Made by a program: the position numbers and the translations under genes
Shown here: positions 25,123-36,079 of the stretch, in pieces
Numbering within the stretch: the first letter of the stretch is position 1
Layout: each line of letters opens with the position of its first letter
DNA from: Cryptomeria japonica
Taxonomy: Eukaryota > Streptophyta > Pinopsida > Cupressales > Cupressaceae
Reading direction: 5' to 3'
NCBI RefSeq assembly: GCF_030272615.1
Contig: NC_081411.1
Span: 831,500,160-831,564,159 of the forward strand
DNA: 64,000 bases
Notes under the pieces: generated by a model
Databases searched by the model: none
Told to the model about the DNA's origin: nothing
The model's input: the letters and a program-made list of their open reading frames with translations, nothing else

Positions 25123-28100
25123 TCAATGAGTAGAAGATAGGGGTAGGACCCCTAACTTACTTCTGAGATATTCAAAAGTGTCCCTTGGTAGTGGCTTGGT
25201 GAAGATATCTGCTATTTGTTCCTTTGTGCTAACATACTCCAACACCACTTTCTTCTCTTGAGCTTCTTCTCTAAGATAATAATATTTGATAGAGATGTGC
25301 TTTGTCTTAGAGTGCATAACAAGATTTTTTGAAATATTAATGGCACTAGTATTGTCACAAAATATAGTTACTGGCTCTGTAACTTTCTCATTTATACCTT
25401 CCAATAGTTGTTTGATCCATGCAATGTTGGTACAATTCAGTGCTGCAGCAACGTATTCAGCTTCTGTTGTTGACTGTAAAACACATCCTTGTTTCTTGCT
25501 AAGCCAACTCACTAGTCTTTCTCCTAAAAAGAAAGCTCCTCCACTTGTACTTTTTCTATCATCAATGTTGCCTGCCCAATCAGCATCAGTATAAACTTTT
25601 AAATCAAAATCATTTCCTTTCTGATATACTAAGCCATAATCCTCAGTGCCTTTCAAGTATCTAAAAATTCTTTTGATTGCTGTCATGTGTGTTTTCTTAG
25701 GATCTGCAGAGAATCTTGCAACTATACCTACTGCATGTGCTATGTCTGGTCTGCTGTGAACAACATATTGTAGCTTTCCAATCATGGATCGGTAAAGTGT
25801 CTCATCAACAGATGCAAATTCATCATTCTTTGATAATTTACAGTTGGTAATCATAGGAGTACTTACTGATTTTGAATCCTCCATTCCAAATTTCTTCAAG
25901 ATTTCCTTTATGTACTTGGATTGAGTAATGAAAATCTCATTTTTCATTTGCAGTATCCGTAAACCTATAAAATACTTTATCTCACCAATCAATGACATCT
26001 CAAATTCTTTGTTCATTTCATTTCCAAAGTTCTTGCATAAAGAGTCATTTCCACAAAATATAATATCATCAACAAATATGGCTCAGATCAGTATTCCATT
26101 TTCATCATTCTTCATGTACATGTTGTTGTTCTCACTTGTCCTTATAAAACCAATCTTAATCAAATAAGAGTGCAATCTTTCATACCATGCTCTAGGTGCT
26201 TGTTTCAAACCATATAAAGCTTTGTTCAATTTACATACCTAATCTTTATTATTGTTTTCAACAAATCCTTCAGGTTGTTCAATAAAAACTTCTTCTTCTA
26301 ATATTTCATTTAGAAATGCCAATTTGACATCCATTTGATATACCTTGAAGTTTTTGAAAGCAGCATAGGCCAACAATGTTCTTACTCCTTCAAGTCTAGC
26401 AACAGGTGCAAAAGTTTCACCATAATCAATTCCTTCTTCTTGAGCATAACCTTTGCAAACTAGTCTTGCTTTGTTTCGAATGACCTCTCCTTTTTCATTC
26501 AGCTTGTTTTTGAAAATCCACTTTGTATCAATTACATTCTTGTCCTTTGGTCTTGGGATTAGTGTCCATGTGTCATTCTTCTTGATTTGATCAATCTCTT
26601 CTATCATAGCATTTATCTAATCTTCGTTGTTAAATGCCTCTTTCACAAATCTCGGTTCAAATTCAGATATCAAACATGTGTTCTGTCTTAGTTTGTTCCT
26701 TGTCATCACTGGATCATCCTTATCTCCTATAATCTGACTTGGTGCATGATGTCTTCTGACATACTTGGCTAATACATGCTTGGTAGGCTCTGTATGATCT
26801 TCTTCATCACTCGGTAACTGGATATTCTCTTCATTTTCTTCAACAATCTTCTTGGTAAGACTTCTCGGTTGAACATAGACAAATTCATCATAGTCTTCTG
26901 GTTCCTTGGAATTTCATTCATCATTTCTTTCTGCAAATTCATCAATTTTTACATTTTCACTTTCTACTATTTTTTTAGATGATTTGATCAGACATTTAAA
27001 TGCTTTGCTTCTAGAAGAATAACCTAGAAATGTTCCTTCTTCACTTTTCTGATCAAACTTGCCATTTCTATCATCTTTGTGAACATGGCATCTACTTCCA
27101 AAGATTTTAAAATAGCTTACATTAGGTTTCTTATCATACCAGATTTCATATGGTGTCTTCAAAGTACCTTTCTTCAATTGTACTCGGTTCAAGGTGTAAA
27201 CTATTGTGCTTATTGCTTCTCTCCAAAATGTTTGTGGCACCTTCTTTTCAATCATCAGTGTTTGAGCACAATCCACAATAGATCTGTTTCTTCTCTCAGC
27301 TATTCCATTCTGCTATGGAGTTCTCGGTGCAGAGACTTGTCTTTTAATACCATGATCATTGCAAAATAAGTTGAACTCATCAGATGTGAACTCTCCTCCT
27401 CTATATGATCTAAGACATTTCAGTTGTCTTCCTATTTCATTTTCAACTCTTGCCTTGTATCATTTAAACATTTGAAAAGCTTCTAATTTTTCTTTTAAAA
27501 ACATTACGGACATCATCCTTGAATAGTCATCCACAAATAATATGAAATATTTATCACCATAATAACTTTGAACTTTCATAGGACCACAAAGGTCAATATG
27601 CACTAGATCTAAAATTCCCTTAGAAGTGTAAGACTTACTTGTAAAGCTTGATCTTGTCATCTTACCCATCTAGCATCCTCAGCACATAGCATTCTCAAGT
27701 TTTTCAAGACTCGGTAGACCTCTTACTTGGTGCTTCTTACTTATTTTGATCAGATTATCAAAATTTACATGACAAAATCTTTTATGCCATAACCAGCTAT
27801 TATCTATCTTTGCATGCAAACACTTGTTACGAGTTGAGTCAAGATGAAATGTGTTACCTTTTGTTTGTGTCCTGGTAGCAGCTAACTTTCCATTCTTGTC
27901 ATGAACTTTGACAATTCCTTTATGAAATTCTATTTGGTAACCTATGTTGTTTAGCTATGCTACACTCAACAAATTGTATTTCAAATCTTCAACCCAATAA
28001 ACATCATTGCATCTTGCATTGTCAAGAAGTGTTATAGATCCTTTACCTTTCACTGGACATGGTGCATCATTACCAAATCTAACATAGCCTCCATCATAAT

Positions 28101-29307
28101 CTTCTAATATAACAAACTTGTGTTTATCTCCTGTCATATGATGTGAACATCCACTATCTATAATCCAAGAATCATTAGTATTTATGTGAGATATTAGGGC
28201 TTTTTCTTCATACCTTTCTTCATCTAATCCATCTTTGATAGCCACATAAACTACTTCCTCTATATCTGTATCATCTGATTTATCATCATTGGATTCCTCA
28301 TCAACTATTAAACATGTCTTTCTATCTCTTCTTTTGAAGTCTCGGTGTCCTCTGTAATGATTATCTTTCTGTCTGTCATCTTGGTAATCTCTCTTTTCAG
28401 TAAAATCTTTGTCAGGACAGTTAGAAGCCATATGTCCTATTTTATCACAATTGAAACATTTCAAAGGTAGTTTTCCTTTATACTTAACTTTGCCTCTCAG
28501 TAACCTTTTGGCTAGTAGTGCTTCAAACTCTTCTTGCTTTCTGATTTCCTCATACAGTTTGTGTACTTCTTCCATGTTCTTACGAAATCTTTCACTTGCT
28601 CCACTGTGATCTCCTTCAAAGTACTTATACTTTCTTTCATTGTAATCATTAGATTCATCAAGATGAAAAGAACTAAATGTAGATTCAACTTTATTTACCG
28701 AAGATCCATTGTTATCAAAATTACTTAACTCAAATGCATGTAGCTTACCAATAGTAGCATCTAAAGAAACTAGCATATTAGGTACAAACCTCAATTCATT
28801 GATTGCAGAGACTCAGATTGCATAAGCTGGTAGAAGGGTTCTCAACAACTTACTTGTTATATCCTTTTCTTCAATAGTTCCACCTGCTACTTTGATTTGA
28901 TTGACAATATCCTTTAGTCTTGTATTGTACTAAGTTATGTTTTCACCTTCATTCATCCTCATAGATTCAAATTGTCCTCTTAGACTATCTACTTTTGCTC
29001 TTTGAGCATGTTGATCTCCTCCATATACTAATATGAGCTTATCCCACATAGCCTTTGCATCATTGCAGCCTTCTAGATCATTAAACTCTGAATCGGTCAA
29101 TGCAAATGTTATTTCAATCATTGCTTGAATATGTTCTTGTTTTGCCTTTATCTCTTCCATAGTCAATGGATAGGTGCTCGGTGTAACAAAATCATTCTCC
29201 AAATAGTATACAACATATTCTCCAACTCCTGATAGATGCAACTTCATCCTTTTCTGCCATGTAGAGAAAATTGACTTGTTCAGCTTCGGTGCATCCCTCT
29301 TATACAT
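25123..29307 (-). pseudogene. Copia gag-pol polyprotein of B, stops only
   Basis: One frame from ATG 29307 to the TGA/TAA near 25123, about 1395 codons, with roughly a dozen in-frame stops but no frameshift. Order: gag with knuckle CFNCDKIGHMASNC (about 28418-28460); protease WIIDSGCSHHM (about 28140-28175); integrase with WHKRFCH, a CX2C broken by two stops (near 27670), then HIDLCGP, FVDDYSR and QNGIAERRN; reverse transcriptase with MDVKLAFLN (mutated from the usual TAFL) and AIFVDDI; RNase H with YTDADWAG, STTEAEY and CDNTSAI, ending FEYLRSKLGV. Several stops fall where the family has Trp or Gln (for example before QNGIAE and before INAM). The protein would make and integrate the element's DNA; this copy cannot without readthrough. 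Confidence 0.92.
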
Positions 29308-29357
29308 CTTTGGATCTTTAACTCAAGTGCCTTTAAACTTTTCTTCTGGAGTCCTAA

Positions 29358-29371
29358 GCTCTGATACCAAT
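29358..29371 (-). promoter_or_regulatory. Primer binding site of B
   Basis: ATTGGTATCAGAGCT on the element strand next to the 5' LTR: TGGTATCAGAGC is the plant initiator-tRNA-Met site, two bases from the LTR. Confidence 0.9.
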
Positions 29372-30892
29372 TGATAGTTCTGATACTTAATATAAGTATA
29401 GATCCAATAGCCAACAAGATGAGAGGTTGGGGGGGTGGTGAATCATACAAACTTAATCATCCATAAAAACATCAGATTCAACCTCAGTAACATATATATT
29501 AGTAATATAACCAAAACTGTTAAACATGCAAACTCAAAATCATATAAACATCATAAGCCTCATAACACCAAATTTAACATGGAAACCCAAATAGGGAAAA
29601 ATCATTGTGGGATTTCGGACCCACTAAGAAATATACTCTTCTAGAGTATGCTCGGTTAAAAGAAAATCCTGTTAAAGATTGCAAACACATTGCTAGATGT
29701 GACCCGGTTAAGGGATTTCCCTCAGATCTGTTAGGATCTTCACCTTGTTAGAAGTGACCTTGTTAAAGGATTTCAAACACTCAATCAAAATGTCACCCTG
29801 CTAGAGGGTTTTACAAATAAGACTGTTAAGTCCACTTGGTTAAGAGATTTTCTGTCACTTTCTCAAAATAACAGTAATAAAAATCTATCTGCAACTTCAC
29901 ATCTAAAATGCTAAAGTAGATTCCTATTTGTTCAATACAATCTAGACATAGAACTTATCTTGTCTATCTGTTGGGCTTCTTTACTCTGTTATTCTAACAG
30001 GTCTTCAAGCTTCTATGCTCGGTAATCACTATGTAGCATCCATGTGCATACACTTGCCCACATATATTGTTTATCAACAATTTTCCTATTTATAAACAAT
30101 TAGGTAACCGCTTAATCTCCTTGATCACATTTCCCATGATCAATCATAGCCATCAGATCTTCAATCTTGTCCAGGTTCAATGCATCTTTCGATCTGAAAA
30201 TGTTTTACCCTACCTTGGAACTTGCATACATTTCTTGGAACTTGTGCCAGGGTATTGCGGTTCAATTTGCATTGTAGATCTTCATGCCGACTTTCCATTG
30301 CCTTTGATTCATTAACAAACTTCATCCACGACTCACCAATCATTTAATCAGTTCCAGCTCATCAACTTCCTTCATTGAATAACGCATGCAAACATTTAAT
30401 GCATTTTGTTATAGCTCGGTTACAACTCGTTAGACATTCCGCCTTCATTAACCAATAGCGATAACCTTAGGGTTTAGCGACTAGGTTCCTTAGGGTTTAC
30501 CGACTAGGTTCTTTGCTTGGTAACATAGTATAGTATTAACCTTTACAATTTACAACATATGTATGATGTTAAAACAATCTAAACATCATGATCTCATCAT
30601 TGTCTGACTCGGTAGTAGTTGCCCATTGAATACCTTATTCATCCCCTTATTCATCATAATCTTTCCTGTGTCTTTTACCGACATCTTTATATTCTTTAAA
30701 TCATACTTCACAAGATATGGCAACATCATACTGAATTAGAAAATCAATTTCTTGACATCAATGACAAAATAATAATATCAAGACAGTAAACATCTTTAAT
30801 CAGTTATATCCATAATCATCAACAACCTTCTCAATATCCTTATGAAATGGCAACAATCTTTCATTGTCTGTTATAATGCAATATTGCCAACA
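29372..30892 (-). repeat. 5' LTR of B
   Basis: Matches 23164-24694 end to end; minus-strand TATA box TATAAATAG at 30086-30094. Confidence 0.92.
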
Positions 30893-30897
30893 TGGTT

Positions 30898-32150
30898 CCC
30901 TTTGAAAACCTTCTAAAATTACTAACTTGACTGGGAAAATGGGAGAGAGATTGTTGAAATTGGAAATCTACTCTAATACGAGGTGATTACACCATTATTG
31001 ATTTAAAGTAACCTATCCAAACCACAATCAACTTCAAAATACCTCAAAATTATTTCACAACTTAGTTTAGACCATGTAGTGCATCAATATTTTATATGAA
31101 GCCTTGAGTTTCAATGTTTGTTTGAAAGAAGACAAGGTTTTCACAACTGCAAATTGATTGAACAATGATAAACACACTCATATAACCTTTACTAACATGG
31201 ATTTTCTTATTTTTCAAATAATAAATAAGAAATAAATAAAGGATTTATGAATAAATCACAATATTTTGTTAATGACATACATGACAAAGAAAACACAAGA
31301 TCAACTTTTGAAAGAAACCCTATTGTATTTTATTGAATACTGAAAGAGTTGTTGTTACAAATGTAAAATGCTTCAAAATCTGAAAATGTTTCTAAAAAAT
31401 ATGAGTTCCAAAGCTCTCAAGCTTGTTGAATATTCAAGAAGAAAGAAAGAACTAGACCAAAAAAGAAGAAAGATATAAGACTTATAGAAAGCATAGTCTT
31501 GAAAGGAACTGAAGATCGGTTGTTGGATGAATTGCTTGTGCCTCCTTAAATTGATCTGGAATTGACTACTTCTTCATTGAAATCATCTCTTATTTGCTTG
31601 ATATATCTGATTGGGGTTGAATTTTATGTAGAAGCATGTAAAAAGATACCCAAAACTAATGATAACTAGTAGCTCGTGGACAAAAAACTTGCATCAAGTG
31701 TTCATTAACTCATGAGGAGTCCATTCCACTAGAACTACTTGAAACTGCTTCAAAACTCCCCTATTCTAAGCTCAAATTGAAAGCTCCACATTTTACCTTT
31801 CTAATTGATAAAGAACTACTTGTATGGTTTTTCACCAACTAATTGATTGATCTTTTAAGATTCTTGCATGCATATCAACTCATGATTGAATATTGAGTTT
31901 TACCAAGACTCTTTATTAGGCTTGAAACTCCTCGAGTGTCTCATATGTCATTTCACAATTAACCTTGTTGTAACTACATCTTCATATGGACTTTATTGTG
32001 GCTTCACCTCTGATATAACAAAAATCTTCGTGGTTGCCTAGTCACTATTCTCATTTGAAGCTTGGCTTTTACTCCTATCCACCCTTGTGGCTCTTTAGCA
32101 TTTGGATTTATGAGGATGCTTTAAATTATTATCATGATTGATTCCCTATT
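30898..32150. other. F sequence between B and C
   Basis: AT-rich, no supported coding sequence, no repeat that I recognise. It is the part of F left between two later insertions. Confidence 0.5.
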
Positions 32151-32155
32151 ATGGT

Positions 32156-32927
32156 TGTATATGGTGAAAATGGACAACAATAATGACAATATTGAAAGGC
32201 TAAATGAATCCAACCACAAAACCCTAGCCTAACAATCAACAAAGATCCACCATAACATATGAAGATTACCTAAGACAATGCAAAATAAAACAAAATCACA
32301 AAGATTATACCATCACATGTCCAATAGGGTTTTGATCTCCATTCTTCCTATCTCCGTTGATCTTGCTTGATATATTTGCTCTCAGATTTTTATATGCACA
32401 AGAGCTCAACAAAGAATGGAATGTGGTTGCAAGTAGGATCGTAGTGTAGCCAAGTCTTCAAGATTAGTCATTAGGGTTTGATAATGAAGAAAGCATCTCC
32501 TTAAATAGAAGACACAATATGAAATGGAGGGATAAGATTGAGAGGTGTAAAAAGAGAGGTCGGCTAAGATTAGAGGGTAGGTAAAAGAAATAGTAAAATA
32601 ATGAAAGAGGTAGGTAGTGTAGGAATTAAGAGATGAATGACATGTGTCATGTGTAGAAAAAGCTAATGAATTAATTAAATAAATAAAGATTTATTTAATT
32701 AATAGAAGAAGTAGGATAATTAAATAAATAAAATATTTATTTAATTTAGGAAAAGGATAATTTAAATAAATAAATGTATTTATTTAAATGAGAAATAAGG
32801 CTAGAAGAGGATAAATGAATTAATTAAATAAATAAAGATTTATTTAATTAATAGAAGAATTAGGCTTAGATAATTAAATAAATAAAAATATTTATTTAAT
32901 TAGACATGACAATTTTGAGTGTCTACA
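32156..32927 (-). repeat. 3' LTR of C
   Basis: 772 bp, TGTATATGG start and TGTCTACA end on the plus strand. Five consecutive perfect AT palindromes, each with 13-nt arms, lie at 32671-32702, 32718-32746, 32760-32789, 32820-32851 and 32872-32901. A TATA-like TATTTAAGG is near 32497-32505 on the minus strand. Confidence 0.85.
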
Positions 32928-33033
32928 TTTTGCCCCTCCTTGAGACAATGCGGCTTGTCGCGTTGTTTCAAAGAAGATAATATGAACTGATACAGAGTTG
33001 CCCCAGTATGGGAATGATATGCCCCCTCGAGAG
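32928..33033 (-). promoter_or_regulatory. Polypurine tract, stem-loop and CCCCTCGAGAG block of C
   Basis: The PPT is AGGGGCAAAA on the element strand. 32938-32948 (CCTTGAGACAA) pairs with 32963-32973 (TTGTTTCAAAG) with two imperfect positions, one of them G-U in the element RNA, and an inner GCG/CGC pair. 33021-33033 is GCCCCCTCGAGAG. Confidence 0.7.
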
Positions 33034-33173
33034 ATTGGATGAAAATGGCTGAAAAGATTGCAGACAATCTCTCAATAAGAAAGAAAGGCTAGAATGGATT
33101 GACCGGATAAAGTGACAAAGTCACGGGATAACGAAGACTGACTCGGGAAATGAATGCGAGGGCTAGGGTAGGC

Positions 33174-33180
33174 TATAAGA
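33174..33180 (+). promoter_or_regulatory. TATA-like box of the PMD gene
   Basis: TATAAGA about 100 bp before the PMD start codon, in the gene's own orientation and opposite to C's transcription. Only position and motif support it. Confidence 0.35.
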
Positions 33181-33448
33181 TAGACCACGGGCAAAAGACA
33201 TCCTCATTGTCATCTACACCTTCACGAGATCACAGTGCAGAGCGAGAAAAAGAGCAGCAGCAGTCAGTAGTGATGGCTTTCGTACACAGATTCGACCGTG
33301 TTCGCCGATTTCAGAGACCAGCAGAGGCAGGAGAGCCGGTAAGTACCACCAAACCTCCTCGTACTTTGACGCATTCAATTTTGTCATTAATGCATGCTAG
33401 TTAGCAATAAATGCACTTACAAATAGGGCACAAAAAAAGTGCAAAAAT

Positions 33449-33730
33449 GTGCAACCGTGTCTGCGTCGGTGCCAGCGCGTCTGTGTCCAACAGGCGCGTC
33501 TGTGTCGGTGCCAGGCACATCTATGTCTGCAACCGCGTTTGTGCTTGATGCGGGCACGTTTACGTCCTGTAGGGGCGTTTGTGTGCCAAAGTCGTGTTTG
33601 TGAACAATTTAGGCACGTTTATGTCAAACAGGCGCGTCTGCATTGTTTAGGCGTGCTTGTGCAGTCAATAGGCGCGTTTGTGAAATAGAAACGCGTTTGT
33701 GAGTTAAAAGCACGTATATGTCAGAAAATG
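33449..33730 (+). repeat. Array of GGCGCGTYTGTG units in the PMD intron
   Basis: About 13 diverged units of 17-21 bp around GGCRCGTYTRTGTC, rich in CpG. The core CGCGTCTGTGT is the exact reverse complement of the ACACAGACGCG motif repeated at 42470-42625 and 43853-44095 in the same element. Confidence 0.75.
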
Positions 33731-33849
33731 CAAGGTTTTGTCTTCTAGGTCAAATCGGCAATTCTGTGATGAACATACACTGTCGATTGGATAAGCTGCT
33801 GAGAGGATACACTCAAGCAGGTCCTCTAGGAAGATTAGGATAGATCAAG

Positions 33850-34136
33850 GCACTTTGTGATGAACAGTGAGCACCAAGATAGAGTACTTTGTGATGAACG
33901 GGGAGTACCCAAAGTATGAGTTGCACTTTGTGATGAACAGGGAGTGCAAAATGTGAGTAACACTTTGTGATGAACAGGGAATGTCACACACATAGTACTT
34001 TGTGATGAACAGGGAGCACTACTAGGATAGATAGCAACACTTTGTGATGAACAGTGAGCGTCACTAGGATAGATAACCATATGCATTTAGATAGCAAGTA
34101 GCATTTTGTGATGAACAGGGAATGCCACGATGACTG
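33850..34136 (-). repeat. Seven-unit array with covarying arms in the PMD intron
   Basis: Units share TTTGTGATGAAC(A/G)G(G/T)G and lie at about 33850, 33884, 33921, 33960, 33994, 34035 and 34112. Each is bracketed by short inverted arms that differ between units yet match each other: GTACT/AGTAC, TTGCACT/AGTGCAA and GCATT/AATGC are perfect. The other units have A-C mismatches on the plus strand that become G-U pairs on the minus strand, C's own RNA sense. See findings. Confidence 0.8.
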
Positions 34137-36079
34137 ACATGATTGATTTGTTTGACTGCAGGAGTATTTGCCTATGTTGGAGTCACAGGAGAGATTCCCG
34201 TCCACACAGAGGTTGCGACCGGAGTTTTCGTTTCAGGATAGAGCTGCCATTGAGGAGATGGGATTGAGACACGTATTATATGTGCCTGAGTTTCGGGCAA
34301 ACATGGGTTTGCTGACTGTGCTGGCCGAGAGATGGCATTCAGAGACATGTACATTCCATTTGCCGATGGGGGAGATGACAGTGACCCTCGAGGATGTTTA
34401 TAGGATTCTACACATACCGATCGATGGAGAGCTGATTCCATATGATCGCGATGGAGACAAAGAGGCTTTGAGACGGGTGTTCCAGGATCCCGGCCTAGAG
34501 ATGAGAGCAGGACATGTGGCATGGGACACCATGACCGCAACAGGGTTAGCCTTGCCAGCTGTGATCGGAGGAGCTATCAATGGTTTCCTATGTCTGGACA
34601 GAGCGACACAGGGGTTGGCAGTGGGCTGGGGAGGAGCACTGGAGATATTGGTGACTCAGCACACCAGATATGCATGGGGTCCATGTGTTTTGGCCCACCT
34701 ATATTATGAGCTGCACCAGTTTATCTACCATGGATCAGTGGGACTGGGTTGTGGAGTGACACTATTGCAGGTGTGGGCATACGAGCATCTGCCTATCACA
34801 CGACCGATACACTTCAGAGGCAGAGGTCATGGACGAAGTTTTGTGCATCTGTATGACATGATCACTTCACAGCCTCGGATTGGTAGGTTAGAGCATTGGA
34901 GGCGAGTGATAGATGACATTGACATAGTCATCTGGAGGCCGTATCTGGGGTGTGAGGAGTGGGAGGATGACGCAGTGGAGCTGCCCTACACCTTTCGGAG
35001 CAGGTATCTGATTGGGCAGACGCCCTATATACTGGAGAGACAGCTGGTAGATAGAGTATGCAGACAGTATGGCAGGATCCAGAGGATGCCACGAGGCTCG
35101 AGTATGTATGCCCGCACAGTGAGGGATCAGGCGCGGTTCAGGCCATTGTTTTCCTATGATCAGGCAGTCACACAGGTGGCAAAGATGGTGCCCCTACCCT
35201 GGGATATGTGGCCAGAGATTGAGGATGCAGGTATGGATGCAGAGTACTCTGCATATTGGGCAGAGCATCCGTTCCCGCGACTGACAGATCCAGGAGAGCT
35301 ACTGGAGGGAGAGGTAGGAGGAGATGATGATGATGATGGTGGAGGTGATGGAGGCAGAGGCTGACGGAGGCGGAGGGGAGTACTTGGGGAGAGGAGGGTG
35401 GCACCTCGGAGGGAGGGTGGACAGGAGGGACAGGCCCAGGTGGTGAGGGGTCGCGGTGGATTGCCCCTGCAGGTACCAGCAGCACAGGGACAGAGACAGG
35501 GACAGGTGCAAGGACAGGTGCCAGGGACAGGCACAAGGTCAAAGACAGGTGCAGATACCTAGGCATGTACAGAGACAGGTACCCGTTCAGGCACCAGCAC
35601 AGGTACAGGGACATGCACATGGGCAGGTACAGGAGCAGGCACCCGTAGAGGGAGAGCCACAGGCAGAGGCAGAGGGTGGGGATCTAAAGGAGGATGAGCT
35701 GATTGAGCTCAGGGAGATCTGCCAGGGCCAGGCAGATGAGATCCAGGATCTGGAGCAGGCGAGGGACCGACTCAGGACCAGGCTCAGGGATACTGAGCGG
35801 GAGAGGGATCAGGCGATTCAGCGCTACACTGAGGCTGAGACAGCGCTGAGGGCAGGGAGGCAGGCGGCGGAGGACGCAGGAGCAGGCTACGCATATGTCC
35901 TGCAAGCTAGAGAGGAGATCGCCTATTGGAGGGACCTGTATTATGGTGTTGTGCCAGCAGATCAGCGGGCAAGGAGCTTCCATAGACCATCGTGGACAAC
36001 GACGGCTACGGGAGGGAGCCGGAGGAGACAGGCATCGAGTGGTGGGGTCATGGGTCCTCCACCACCACCAGATAGGTAG

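Larger units (their letters stand above)
23164..30892 (-). mobile_element. Full-length Ty1/copia retrotransposon B
   Basis: 7729 bp with LTRs 23164-24694 and 29372-30892 and a perfect 5-bp duplication TGGTT (23159-23163, 30893-30897). PBS, gag, protease, integrase, reverse transcriptase and RNase H follow in copia order on the minus strand, ending at a PPT. It sits 126 bp inside F. The LTRs are closely similar; the left has an extra CTCGGT-rich stretch (about 24190-24240) and the right a short duplication near 30220-30250. Confidence 0.95.
33273..36079 (+). pseudogene. Plant mobile domain (PMD) gene with one intron, antisense in C
   Basis: Exon 1 (33273-33338, 22 codons, MAFVHRFDRV) ends at CCG/GTAAGT. 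The intron is 33339-34161 and ends TTTGACTGCAG. Exon 2 continues in phase 0 (EYLPMLESQ). Exon 2 holds the PMD fold: LAERWHSETCTFHLPMGEMTVTLEDV early, LQVWAYEHLP in the middle, VIWRPYLG and DRVCRQYGRIQ later, typical of the MAIN/PMD family linked to transposons. An acidic DDDDD tail ends at TGA 35362-35364. The same frame goes on as Arg/Gly/Gln-rich to about 35525; one frameshift then leads into a Gln/Val repeat and an Arg/Glu coiled coil (about 35690-35880), ending at TAG 36077-36079. TGA could come from CGA. The original protein would have been about 640 residues. Its base composition is clearly more GC-rich than its surroundings. Role of PMD proteins in retroelements is not settled. Confidence 0.85.

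Noticed and set aside
32671-32901. AT palindromes as MITEs
   Set aside because: They occur in the same order in both LTRs and at the same place in other families, with no target duplications.
33850-34136. Resemblance to a CRISPR array
   Set aside because: Spacing is irregular, spacers are short and partly repeated, there are no cas genes, and the context is a plant retroelement.
35160-35620. Minus-strand Pro/His/Ser-rich frames
   Set aside because: Shadows of the Gln/Gly/Arg-rich part of the PMD gene.
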